Shown: positions 22,034-33,777 of the stretch, in pieces | Layout of the letters: each line of letters starts with the position of its first letter | Position numbering within the stretch: the first letter of the stretch is position 1 | NCBI GenBank assembly: GCA_963932145.1 | Contig: OZ010572.1 | Location: 87,383,139-87,447,138 of the forward strand | Reading direction: 5' to 3' | Length of the DNA stretch: 64,000 nucleotides | Source of the DNA: Acanthosepion lycidas | Taxonomy: Eukaryota > Mollusca > Cephalopoda > Sepiida > Sepiidae | Made by a program: the position numbers and the translations under genes | Notes under the pieces: model-generated | Seen by the model: the letters and a program-made list of their open reading frames with translations, nothing else | What the model was told of the DNA's origin: nothing | Databases searched by the model: none

Positions 22034-25000
22034 GACATCATCATGGCGATCTTATACTACTGGCAACGCCATTGCCATCTTATTCTACTGACACCATCAT
22101 GGCGATCTTATACTACTGGCAACGCCATTACCATCTTATTCTACTGACACCATCATGGCGATCTTATACTACTGGCAACGCCATTACCATCTTATTCTAC
22201 TGACACCATCATGGCGATCTTATACTACTGGCAACGCCATTACCATCTTATTCTACTGACACCATCATGGCGATCTTATTCTACTGGCAACGCCATTACC
22301 ATCTTATTCTACTGACACCATCATGGCGATCTTATACTACTGGCAACGCCATTACCATCTTATTCTACTGACACCATCATGGCGATCTTATTCTACTGGC
22401 AACGCCATTGCCATCTTATTCTACTGACACCATCATGGCGATCTTATACTACTGGCAACGCCATTACCATCTTATTCTACTGACACCATCATGGCGATCT
22501 TATACTACTGGCAACGCCATTACCATCTTATTCTACTGACACCATCATGGCGATCTTATACTACTGGCAACGCCATTACCATCTTATTCTACTGACACCA
22601 TCATGGCGATCTTATTCTACTGGCAACGCCATTGCCATCTTATTCTACTGACACCATCATGGCGATCTTATACTACTGGCAACGCCATTACCATCTTATT
22701 CTACTGACACCATCATGGCGATCTTATACTACTGGCAACGCCATTACCATCTTATTCTACTGACACCATCATGGCGATCTTATACTACTGGCAACGCCAT
22801 TACCATCTTATTCTACTGACACCATCATGGCGATCTTATTCTACTGGCAACGCCATTGCCATCTTATTCTACTGACACCATCATGGTGATCTTATTCTAC
22901 TGGCAACGCCATTACCATCTTATTCTACTGACACCATCATGGCGATCTTATACTACTGGCAACGCCATTGCCATCTTATTCTACTGACACCATCATGGCG
23001 ATCTTATTCTACTGGCAACGCCATTACCATCTTATTCTACTGACACCATCATGGTGATCTTATACTACTGGCAACGCCATTACCATCTTATTCTACTGAC
23101 ACCATCATGGCGATCTTATTCTACTGGCAACGCCATTGCCATCTTATTCTACTGACACCATCATGGTGATCTTATTCTACTGGCAACGCCATTACCATCT
23201 TATTCTACTGACACCATCATGGCGATCTTATACTACTGGCAACGCCATTACCATCTTATTCTACTGACACCATCATGGCGATCTTATACTACTGGCAACG
23301 CCATTACCATCTTATTCTACTGACACCATCATGGCGATCTTATACTACTGGCAACGCCATTACCATCTTATTCTACTGACACCATCATGGCGATCTTATA
23401 CTACTGGCAACGCCATTACCATCTTATTCTACTGACACCATCATGGCGATCTTATTCTACTGGCAACGCCATTACCATCTTATTCTACTGACACCATCAT
23501 GGTGATCTTATACTACTGGCAACGCCATTGCCATCTTATTCTACTGACACCATCATGGCGATCTTATTCTACTGGCAACGCCATTGCCATCTTATTCTAC
23601 TGACACCATCATGGTGATCTTATTCTACTGGCAACGCCATTACCATCTTATTCTACTGACACCATCATGGCGATCTTATACTACTGGCAACGCCATTACC
23701 ATCTTATTCTACTGACACCATCATGGCGATCTTATACTACTGGCAACGCCATTACCATCTTATTCTACTGACACCATCATGGCGATCTTATACTACTGGC
23801 AACGCCATTACCATCTTATTCTACTGACACCATCATGGCGATCTTATACTACTGGCAACGCCATTACCATCTTATTCTACTGACACCATCATGGCGATCT
23901 TATTCTACTGGCAACGCCATTGCCATCTTATTCTACTGACACCATCATGGTGATCTTATTCTACTGGCAACGCCATTACCATCTTATTCTACTGACACCA
24001 TCATGGCGATCTTATACTACTGGCAACGCCATTACCATCTTATTCTACTGACACCATCATGGCGATCTTATACTACTGGCAACGCCATTACCATCTTATT
24101 CTACTGACACCATCATGGCGATCTTATACTACTGGCAACGCCATTACCATCTTATTCTACTGACACCATCATGGCGATCTTATACTACTGGCAACGCCAT
24201 TACCATCTTATTCTACTGACACCATCATGGCGATCTTATTCTACTGGCAACGCCATTGCCATCTTATTCTACTGACACCATCATGGTGATCTTATTCTAC
24301 TGGCAACGCCATTACCATCTTATTCTACTGACACCATCATGGCGATCTTATACTACTGGCAACGCCATTACCATCTTATTCTACTGACACCATCATGGCG
24401 ATCTTATACTACTGGCAACGCCATTACCATCTTATTCTACTGACACCATCATGGCGATCTTATACTACTGGCAACGCCATTACCATCTTATTCTACTGAC
24501 ACCATCATGGCGATCTTATACTACTGGCAACGCCATTACCATCTTATTCTACTGACACCATCATGGCGATCTTATTCTACTGGCAACGCCATTGCCATCT
24601 TATTCTACTGACACCATCATGGTGATCTTATTCTACTGGCAACGCCATTACCATCTTATTCTACTGACACCATCATGGCGATCTTATACTACTGGCAACG
24701 CCATTACCATCTTATTCTACTGACACCATCATGGCGATCTTATACTACTGGCAACGCCATTACCATCTTATTCTACTGACACCATCATGGCGATCTTATA
24801 CTACTGGCAACGCCATTACCATCTTATTCTACTGACACCATCATGGCGATCTTATACTACTGGCAACGCCATTACCATCTTATTCTACTGACACCATCAT
24901 GGCGATCTTATTCTACTGGCAACGCCATTGCCATCTTATTCTACTGACACCATCATGGCGATCTTATTCTACTGGCAACGCCATTACCATCTTATTCTAC

Positions 25001-25318
25001 TGACACCATCATGGCGATCTTATACTACTGGCAACGCCATTACCATCTTATTCTACTGACACCATCATGGTGATCTTATTCTACTGGCAACGCCATTACC
25101 ATCTTATTCTACTGACACCATCATGGCGATCTTATTCTACTGGCAACGCCATTACCATCTTATTCTACTGACACCATCATGGCGATCTTATACTACTGGC
25201 AACGCCATTACCATCTTATTCTACTGACACCATCATGGTGATCTTATTCTACTGGCAACGCCATTGCCATCTTATTCTACTGACACCATCATGGCGATCT
25301 TATTCTACTGACAACCGC
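22034..25318. repeat. 56-bp satellite with higher-order structure
   Basis: About 58 tandem copies of a 56-bp unit are present. Each is two related 28-bp halves, one beginning caccatcatggcgatctta and one beginning caacgccattaccatctta. Units differ mainly at three sites (ggcg/ggtg, tatac/tattc, attacc/attgcc). The variant order repeats every 4 units (224 bp) at 22373-22876 and every 6 units (336 bp) from 23549 to about 25000. No open frame crosses it, and there is no coding role. Confidence 0.97.
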
Positions 25319-25658
25319 CATGACGATCATATTCTACTAACAGAGCCATGGTGATCTTATTCTACTGACACCGTCATGGTGATCTTATTCTCCTGACCCT
25401 GCCATTGCAGCCTTATTCTAATGACTCTGCCATGGCAATTTTATTTTACCGTCACTATCATGGCGATCTTATTCAACAGATAACGCTATGGCGACCTTAT
25501 TCTACTGACACCGCCATGGCGATCTTATTCTGCTAACAGTATCATGGCAATCTTATTCTATTGACACCATTATAGCGATATTATTCTACAGAAACAGTCA
25601 TGGCGATCTTATTCTACTGACAACCGCCATGGTGATCTTATTCTACTGACACCATTAA
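25319..25658. repeat. decayed right edge of the satellite, 28-bp monomers
   Basis: About 12 diverged 28-bp monomers of the form gccatggcgatcttattctactgacacc appear here without the two-type alternation of the main array. They look like the older monomeric state. Confidence 0.9.
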
Positions 25659-25659
25659 A

Positions 25660-26145
25660 TGTCATAATCAAATAAGTACAGAAATTTAACTATCTTATAA
25701 CAGACGACGAAAAATATAACCCCAATATCCGAAGTCGGATTAGAAAAGCGAAACATGTCTCCCAAAACCCAAACAAATTATTAAGAAACGGGAAATTTTC
25801 ATTAGAAACAAAGAAGCGAGTGCTGAAGAGCTGTGTAATATCAATCTTCGAATTTAACAATGAATTCCAGACAGTTTTGCTCAGTGAAGAGGAATCAGCG
25901 ACAAAAGTAACACTTGAGCTCAGAATCAGAACGAGGCAGTTGAAATTTCTGGGATAATAATGAGGAAAGAGGGATTGTAGAATGTCACCTGTTGAAAACA
26001 ATGGGGAAACATCGGTTACCTGACAAACTTGTCTAAATGGATAACAGAACAGAGATTGGAATGGACGTTAAGGTAACAAAGGATATGAATTTGTGGAAAG
26101 CCATGATTGCCCAACTCCTGAAGGGACACGGCACATAAGATGATA
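25660..26145 (+). pseudogene. RTE-type LINE fragment
   Basis: Beginning at the satellite's edge the plus strand reads VQKFNYLITDDEKYNPNIRS, RIRKAKHVSQNPNKLLRNG, KFSLETKKRVLKSCVISIF, then LRIRTRQLKFLG. The tail around 26090-26145 (tttgtggaaagccatgattg and ctcctgaagggacacggcac) matches the family's last codons and stop. The order is that of the RTE C-terminal region. A block equal to FYRRMLRI...VLRKM is missing between the LLYGSE-equivalent and RIRTRQ, so this copy has an internal deletion as well as stops. Confidence 0.8.
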
Positions 26146-26394
26146 CAATTGTTGCCTCAAATGTTGAGAAAATTTGAACAGATTCATTAATCTGTTCATC
26201 TTTCAACTTAGCCTACGTTTCCCATGTCTCACCAAATATTTCTGACATCTGCTGAAATCACCAAAAAACAAATGCCCAATTTTTTTATCAATTTTTCTTT
26301 TTATGGGGAAGCCGTTTTAGATTTCCCGTGAGGTTCTCGCTTCCATACCTACTCATTACCTACTCTTCCAGACCTACTCATACCTACTCAATTG
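26146..26394. other. unassigned DNA
   Basis: Contains a small hairpin (gaacagattcattaatctgttc at about 26176-26197). Nothing else was recognised. Confidence 0.45.
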
Positions 26395-26525
26395 GGATCA
26401 AATAGAGGTATCCGACAAAATGATAGGATAAAGAACAAATAGGAAACGTTTATAAATCCGACATGTTTCGCTTTTATTAAAGCTTCATCAGAGAATGAGG
26501 TATGGAAAAAATGTTGGTAATTTTA
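26395..26525. repeat. half of a second fold-back family
   Basis: The segment gggatcaaat, ccgacaaaatgatag, gaacaaataggaaacg, then cgcttttattaaagcttcat and cagagaatga matches the left arm of the fold-back at 56293-56605. The other arm is not seen here. Confidence 0.65.
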
Positions 26526-26679
26526 TTTTTGCGTTGTTTGATTTTCATTGGTTAAGAAGATTTCATGTACATTTGACTTGTCAAGCAGCGTCCGTGTGTA
26601 TAATGTATATGTGTAAGTATATCATAATTCTAGTTTATTTATGCCGGATTCGGATGATAATGGATATATGTGTGTGTGT

Positions 26680-26680
<1 letters not shown>

Positions 26681-26722
<42 letters not shown>
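26681..26722. repeat. (TAG)14 microsatellite
   Basis: A perfect trinucleotide repeat preceded by a short (TG)n. Confidence 0.95.
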
Positions 26723-27289
26723 GCATTATTTATGTTTGGCGGTTGTCCACGTGTTTATTTGGGGACGTGTTTATGTCAACACCGGTCGTGGTAGTTAAGT
26801 ATAAGTGAGATTCTTTAAGAATGAATTTAATAAATGTTGGTGATGTAATATAGTGTTTTTGACGTGTGTTTATAAATGCTTAAAAATACTCTCAAGGGTT
26901 TCACCTTCACGTAACCCATTAGTGGCAAAAATAAATATTAATTCAAAATTTAAAATATTATTATGGATTATTTGTAATTGCATGCATGGATCCCAGTATA
27001 AACAGTTAAATTATTGACCGATTTTATCATTGTGATATTTTTGCATTATATCAAGTATTAATAATATCGTAACTAAGGTCCGCAAATTGGAAAAGACAGT
27101 TATCAGTGATAATGTTCTGACTTCGAATCTGCAGTTAACTCCCTTTAACCGCTCTATTTTTCTTATTTTTAAATGTACTTTTATCACATGAAATTTGATG
27201 AAGGGTGAGCAAATTTTAATTCCGAAAATGTAGCCCATAGAAAAAAAAAGGTCTGGGAACCACTGGTCTAGCCAAAGATAGCCTGACAT
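26723..27289. other. unassigned DNA
   Basis: Nothing was recognised. Confidence 0.4.
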
Positions 27290-27540
27290 AGTTAATTTCT
27301 CTGGATTCAGAGATTTCCCTCTAGATTGGTTACCTCTTCAAGGCTGGATAGTCTAGTTAGTGCTATTATTTAACCCCTAGTCGCAGAGAGATGAGGCGGA
27401 TTCATACCTTTCTAAAAACTATTTTTACGAAAGTGAACGTAGCGAACCCAACTGAAATTCGAACGCAACACACAGATTTTTATTTTCGACTCGCTAATCG
27501 TGACACCAACTTCTCTATCTTACAACGATGGTTAAAAAAA
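27290..27540 (-). mobile_element. SINE-B copy
   Basis: The minus-oriented body (ccctctagattggttacctc, gatgaggcggattcatacct, ttctaaaaactatttttacg) is followed by the head region with gaaattcgaacgca, which is a box B on the minus strand. Confidence 0.65.
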
Positions 27541-28464
27541 ACATACGTTTGTAAACCAGTAGACACATCATATATAAACTCTTTTATACAAATGTATATG
27601 CCGGTAAACACTTCTCTTCGTCCTTTTAATCTGGAAAGAAAAGTCGGTGACTGGTGAAAGATGAGTGAAAAGTAAAAGAAATAAAAAATATGTATACAGA
27701 GGAATAAAGAAAAGCTTCATTTTTTTCCTTAAATGTCGCCATGTTTGAAGTTTTTAAAGGACTCTATTGTCTATTTTATTGGACGTAACTGAAGAAACAA
27801 AAGAGAACACTTAACGCTTTACAGCTGCATAAGCAGACATATTTGAAAAGCTATACGGTCAGAAGAGGTCCTCCAGTCAACAGGTAAGAATAGATAATAA
27901 TAAAAAAAAAATGAAGAAAATAAGTTTTTGGTAATAAAAGAAATCGAAATGTTAATGTGTTGGTCCTAATAGACTATATTATTTAAAGATATCTAAAGCA
28001 GGGTTCTACGTCGTAATAATGTATTTAACCATGCTAACATACGGAAATAATTCAGCACAAGGTCTTTATTGAGTATGGAAAACATACAGATTTATATTGG
28101 GGTGAATTCATAAAGTTTTAAGTCTTTGCAGCCAGTGCAATAAAAAAACGTCAGAACAACATAGGATCTTCACTTTTAGTGCAATGGATGCCAACTTAGC
28201 CCAAGGTTGAAATCTCCAGAAGTAGGCACACTTTGTGTTTCAACTGAAGATGAAACACGACTGATCTCAGCCAAAAGGTATTGGAGTTAAGCTGTAATAT
28301 AACAGTTAGCAAGGTAACCTAACAGATGGCGAAATTACTATGTTCTCAACCCTTCTGTCCTTGTGCCAGGCTAAGTTAAATACCTATAAAAAGGTAGAAT
28401 GTAATTTGTAAAAGATGTACATATGAAGACGCGTCGATAAATACTCAGCCTGACATATAGTTTA
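27541..28464. other. unassigned DNA
   Basis: Nothing was recognised. Confidence 0.4.
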
Positions 28465-28942
28465 CCCTATCTACATTGTTCGAACTATTGCCCTCATCTT
28501 TATTGTCATATCCACGACGTTTCAGCCGTTGTAGGCTCCTGCCTTCTTCAGGTGATATACGTTGGAATTTCGAATCGAATCCTTTATTTAGTCCGCGGGG
28601 ATAGATTATTCTAGTTTCACGTTTTTTCTGGATATCTCACTTTTCAGTCATTTCCTTTTAGTAACTCAACTCTCCAAGTTTTTGTTTACCTCTGCTGTGG
28701 CCAGGTATTGAACTCACATCTCTTTGGGTCAAGTTGCTTTTGGATTATTTCAACCAACGCTTCTATCCACTGGGTCATATGCTCTTGGATTAAATAAAAA
28801 GTCCCCTTCGAAATTCCAGCGTATATCACCTGAAGAAGTCTGGAACCTACATGGGCCGAAACGTCGTGAATATGACAATAAAGATAAGGACAACAGTCCG
28901 AAAAATGTAAATAGTTACAATACCTCATCTCAGAAATATAGA
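28465..28942. mobile_element. fold-back element, copy 2, with a tRNA-like core
   Basis: The long inverted arms (28480-28580 and 28806-28900) share gtcatatccacgacgtttc with gaaacgtcgtgaatatgac, and gatatacgttggaatttcga with tcgaaattccagcgtatatc. On the minus strand the centre reads gacccagtggatagaagcg (box-A-like) and, about 60 bases on, gagttcaatacctggcc (box-B-like). So a SINE-like head sits inside the arms. It is related to copy 1 at 17465-17847 in opposite orientation. Confidence 0.75.
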
Positions 28943-29293
28943 TTGACATGTAGTTATTTGAATCTGAAATTTTCCCTGTATAATGTTCGAACTATGTGAA
29001 GATCGTAGAGTTAGGTGCATTGACAAGGAATGAAAGATATTATTTTGCAAAATAAATTTCATCTTAAAGCTACAGACTTATTGATACATTTATACTTTAG
29101 TACGAATCTTGTCAATCAAAAATCAAATCAAGCATTTTTATTTTATATTCAAGAAGATTATGTACTGCTAGTTTTCTTTCGCAGACAAAATATTTAAATT
29201 TGGATTTTCTTTGAATGTGAACGGAATGATTGCCTGTACACAACTAGAAGATCTAAAATTAAACGTGTAGAAGTCACCAAGCCGAGTTAATTA
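28943..29293. other. unassigned DNA
   Basis: Nothing was recognised. Confidence 0.4.
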
Positions 29294-29361
29294 ATCATTG
29301 AAAGCCTGTAAGATTTACAGTAGTTATCAAACTATTGTGAATCTTACAGGCTTTCAGTGAT
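29294..29361. ncRNA. 68-bp hairpin, precursor-miRNA-like
   Basis: Two 30-bp arms (atcattgaaagcctgtaaga... and ...tcttacaggctttcagtgat) pair with three mismatches around an 8-nt loop (ttatcaaa). The three mismatches would be G:U pairs or mild bulges in RNA. It may equally be a MITE relic, and expression cannot be judged. Confidence 0.35.
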
Positions 29362-29994
29362 CACCAAAACGGCGCAAAACGAACATCTACCATGAACAGA
29401 CAGAATTAACAGTTTCACTCTAACCTTCATGCTTAAAGGTTCTGAAAAGTTCACGGTCCGGCCAAGAAGTCTTTTCAAAACATCATTTGTTCAGATTTTG
29501 GAAAATGGATCAAACTGTAAACTTTTCAATACATCGTAAAAACATTCTGTTTATTTCCAAAACAAATTGACATCAACTGTAGAAAAATGAACTGAGAAAT
29601 TTTAATTGTTACAATATGGTAACTTGAAATACAGGAAATGAACACAAATTTAGGCAATAAATAACTAATGGATTGGATTTTTGCGTGGTTAGATGGTTGC
29701 GTAATTGATTTTACGACATTTCAACGCTTGTTGTTGGCTTATTAAATGTCAAATTTTTGTATGGAACACACAGTAACTGTACTCAACTCAATTGTAATGA
29801 TCAACAAGCATATTTTTGCCAACCATTACCCAATGCCGATAGTACATACTTTTGCGTTTACCAAAAAATCTACCCAGGACAAATTATTCCAACCATACCT
29901 TTTATTAAATATTCAAAGGAAACGTTTTATCCTAAAATGCTCGCAAGGGGTGGAGAAAATTAGAAGCTACTGGTAGATTTTTCGTCAAAAGTGT
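29362..29994. other. unassigned DNA
   Basis: Open frames at 29746-29976 show no recognisable domain. Confidence 0.4.
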
Positions 29995-30400
29995 ACATTC
30001 TAATATATACCTAGAATGTATACAGTTCGAATGCAATTAGAATGTGAACTGTTAGACTGTACACTGTTAGACTGTACACTGTTAGACTGTACAGTTAGAA
30101 TGTACAATTAGAATGTATACTGTTAGAATGTAAAGCTAAACTGTACATTGTTGGAATGTACACTGTTAGAATGTACAATTAGAATTTACACTTTTAGAAT
30201 TAGTCGGTGTACTGTGAGATTGTACACGGTTAGAATGTACAATTCGAATGGGCATTGTTAGAATGTACTGCTAGACACTACACTGTGAGAATGTACACTT
30301 TTGGAATGTATCATTAGAATTTACACTGTTATGATGTACAGTTACAATGTATACTGTTAGAATATACTTATGTACGCGATTAGAACGTACACAAAATATA
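29995..30400. repeat. irregular minisatellite, about 15-bp unit
   Basis: Many diverged repeats of gttagaatgtacact occur, some spaced with partial units. The array is imperfect and probably old. Confidence 0.8.
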
Positions 30401-31319
30401 TAGATACATTTCCAGCTGTCGACTGTTGAGTCCTGTACATGAAGTGTATAAAACTATGTTGCAGTAGATGTTCAAAATCGACGGGATAGTAAGAAGTGTA
30501 TCATGGAAGCGTTCGTTGGAAGAATAATCGGTTAACGTAGAGTTGTTCCAGTTTCTTTTAGCAACGAGAAAAATCTCTCCCGTCGAAGAAAGGGGGAAGA
30601 ATAGGATGATAGGACCAACAACCGGGGACTCTTCTTCTGCATTCAACTCGAGCCCTATGCAAAATGTCAAGAGAGAAAAAACGACGCGAAAGTCAGAAAG
30701 AGAACGAAGATTTGCAAAAACAATGAATCTGCTTCAGCAAAAGTTGCCAAGTGGAAAAAGTCAAGTGTGAACCGCAGAACGGTGGTGATGTTGACTGGAG
30801 GGTGTCTATCTGTTTCCTTTGCTTTGCTTTTTTTTTAATGGTTCACTGTTGATGAAGTAATGGCTAGAGTGACGTAGGTCGCACAGTAGGGTGAGTGAAG
30901 TGATCGTTGATGTGGGCTACGGATCAATGAATTGAACGAAAGAGTACTAACAGTTTTGTATGAAAGATCCTGTTTGTTTTATTTTTCTATTTATTCTTCA
31001 TATATAGATAAAGCTATATAATACAATAAAGCTGAGTAATATGGTTTATAAAAAGTTCGAAAAATTATTAACACCATCAGTATTTAGAAATAAACAGATA
31101 ATATGCATTCTAGCATTTTGAATCATTATCATTCAATTTGATCAAACTAATGATCGCATTTTGTTATTTTTGCTGTTACGACAATTTTTTTCTTAATGCC
31201 ATGTACCTTCAAAATATAAGAGATCATAGCTCTTCACAAATTCCTTTCCTTTATTGTCTGTGAACTGCTATGGATTTTGGGATAGATAGTGGCGTGGTTT
31301 TCCGCTGCCTTTGCTACAG
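30401..31319. other. unassigned DNA
   Basis: The open frame at 30543-30770 is Arg/Lys/Glu-rich but has no domain. Nothing else was recognised. Confidence 0.4.
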
Positions 31320-31555
31320 TTTAGATTCTAGGATTGTCTTTCTCCTAGACAGGCTACCACCCAAGATTAGATAACCAAGTCTACATTGATGTTAAGCTCT
31401 TAGCTGGTGAGGGAAGAGCTCGATTCATGCCTTTCCGAAGAGTATTTATATGAAATTAAACATAACAGACTAGGCTGAAATTTGAACTCAGTTCACCGAT
31501 TTCACTTCTAGTCTCGATAATGGTTACGCCACCCGCACATTCACAAGGGTTTGAT
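31320..31555 (-). mobile_element. SINE-B copy, well preserved
   Basis: In minus orientation it shows the whole family pattern: tctcctagacaggctaccac, ggtgagggaagagctcgatt, catgcctttccgaagagtat, the box B region aaatttgaactcag, and the head with ataatggttacgccacccgc. Read on the minus strand the head is GCGGGTGGCGTAACCATTAT, a tRNA-like 5' end with box A. Confidence 0.8.
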
Positions 31556-31786
31556 GCATAATATATGAAATAGAATTACGGTATATATTATGTATATATT
31601 TTTTATATGTTACATTGTATATTATATTGTTGTATAATATTGTATAATTTGTGTGATATATTTTTGTATGTGACATAATATATTTCTATTATATATGTGC
31701 TATGTTTGTATCCCGTAATAACATGAATAGAATTTATTAAATGCGTTCAAACTCTCATTAACTTGATTTTTATACACATACATACT

Positions 31787-31856
<70 letters not shown>

Positions 31857-31857
31857 A
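31556..31857. repeat. TA-rich stretch and (TAGA)n
   Basis: 31556-31730 is AT-rich with irregular TATAT repeats. 31787-31857 is a near-perfect tetranucleotide repeat. Confidence 0.9.
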
Positions 31858-32260
31858 TATCAATGAAATTCTAAAAACAGCAAAAAATAAAAATAAAAAT
31901 TCAAAGTTGTACGGAGGTGTAAAAAAATAATTCTCGGCACGTCGCATTTGCTAAATTCTGACCAACTCTTAGTTTATTTTCTGACCCCTAAGTTGATTTA
32001 CAATAGCAACAGATTATATAAATTGAACTTTGATACACTCATATATCATACACTTAAATACACATATACACAGACACACACATGCGTGCGCGCACACACA
32101 CACACATATATATATATGTGTGTGTGTTTTACTTTTAAGCGTTTAAGCATGCAACGGACTGTCGTCACTGGGTGTTGACCTCAATGTCTACTTTTACATT
32201 TACATACGCTCTATCCATGTTATTGAGCACTTTAATATAGCATACCTTAAAACTATATCT

Positions 32261-32265
<5 letters not shown>
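31858..32265. other. unassigned with CA/TA/TG run
   Basis: A short compound microsatellite lies at 32075-32128. The segment tattgagcactttaatatagc (32221-32241) recurs at about 47893-47920, marking a diverged interspersed repeat. Confidence 0.5.

Positions 32266-32334
<69 letters not shown>
32266..32334. repeat. (CA)n-(TA)n microsatellite
   Basis: A compound dinucleotide repeat. Confidence 0.95.
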
Positions 32335-32337
<3 letters not shown>

Positions 32338-32729
32338 TTTAGTTATAAATTTATTTTAGTCTTGACTCCTTATTTACAAACGTGTCTGCCTTTTTCAGTT
32401 TTGCCGTTTTGGTTACTGTCGTTCCAACGAATCTTTCTGAAGAAGTGTTGGATGAAAAATGTCCCTTTAAATGAATATCGTGTTTCTTTTTTATTATTAT
32501 TATTATTTATATACATTTGAGGATTAGGGTTCTTGAGTTATAATTGTTTTTATTTATTGATGATTGTTTTTGTTGCATTACTTCAAGGATCATAAGTCTG
32601 TTTTTGCTATTTGATTTTACAAGCATTTGGTATTTTTTGTGAGTAGGCATCAAAAGCCACTATGATCATTTTGCTGCTTATTAATAAGCAACATAAGGGA
32701 CATAGTAATATTAGGATCATAGTGTATAC

Positions 32730-32761
<32 letters not shown>

Positions 32762-33005
32762 TTATATTATTTAATGAAATATGTTTAGACTAATATTTGC
32801 CATCCAAATGCATCTAATATGTGTGTTTGTCTGACGATCGCAGAGAGCGTGAAAACCAGGGTCACAAACCCACATCAATCCAACTAAGTATGTTAGCTCT
32901 ATCACTGATATTGAGCGCTTTCCAATAAGTATCGTGCATATATAATATATAAATAATATATATAAAATTGCATATATATATTTATATACATACACATTTT
33001 ACAGA
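32335..33005. other. unassigned DNA
   Basis: Nothing was recognised beyond a short TA run at about 32742-32762. Confidence 0.4.
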
Positions 33006-33008
33006 CAT

Positions 33009-33098
<90 letters not shown>

Positions 33099-33106
33099 GT
33101 ATGTAT
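33009..33106. repeat. (CA)n-(TA)n-(GTAT)n microsatellite
   Basis: Three dinucleotide or tetranucleotide runs are joined end to end. Confidence 0.95.
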
Positions 33107-33777
33107 ATACTAGAGATACCCACTGTTTTCATTCGTGAATTTCTATTTCATAAATTTAATTGCAATAAAAAAGCTTTGCAGATACACATTTTTTTCATGC
33201 ACTGCATTCATTTCTTTTGCTTGCATTTATTTACATTTAAATTTCGATTCTGTTTGTTCTTTTATATCATTATTGAATAACATCAAAAAGCATTTATAAC
33301 TTTTTTCAATGCAACTGGATTTTTATTTAATAAAATTGAATACATCAAATATATAAATCAAATTTGTTCAACTGTTCAATGAGACATGTTTGAAAGTATG
33401 GATACGTAGGTGTAACTTCAGAAGCTGTGTGTGTGTGCGTATGTGTGTGCGCGCATGTATATATGTATTTAGCATGTATAAGAGATTCGCTTGCAATTTT
33501 TAATTTTTGCCAATAAATTTGTGGACGCATGCGGTATATTTGCATTCAGTATTTGCATCCGCGTCCATACTTGTCTAGAAAATAACAATGAGGTCACTGC
33601 ATTCCCTTGCTGAAAAGTAAGTCAAGTTTCTATTTTTATCGTTCATTTTTCTCAGAAGAGTAACAGCAACTGAAGCAAAAAGTAGAAAAAAGAAGAAGCA
33701 TCAGAACAGATAAAAGCTCGCTAATATTAACACAAATTTTATCCTTTCTTTTTTTTCTATTTGTTATTTCTCTTTTT
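33107..33777. other. unassigned DNA
   Basis: Nothing was recognised beyond a short GT-rich run at 33427-33460. Confidence 0.4.

Noticed and set aside
22034-25318. CRISPR-like array
   Set aside because: The repeats are contiguous 56-bp units without unique spacers, and the genome is eukaryotic. It is a satellite.
30543-30770. Basic/acidic 75-codon gene
   Set aside because: Composition only; no domain, no clear start context and no neighbouring exon.
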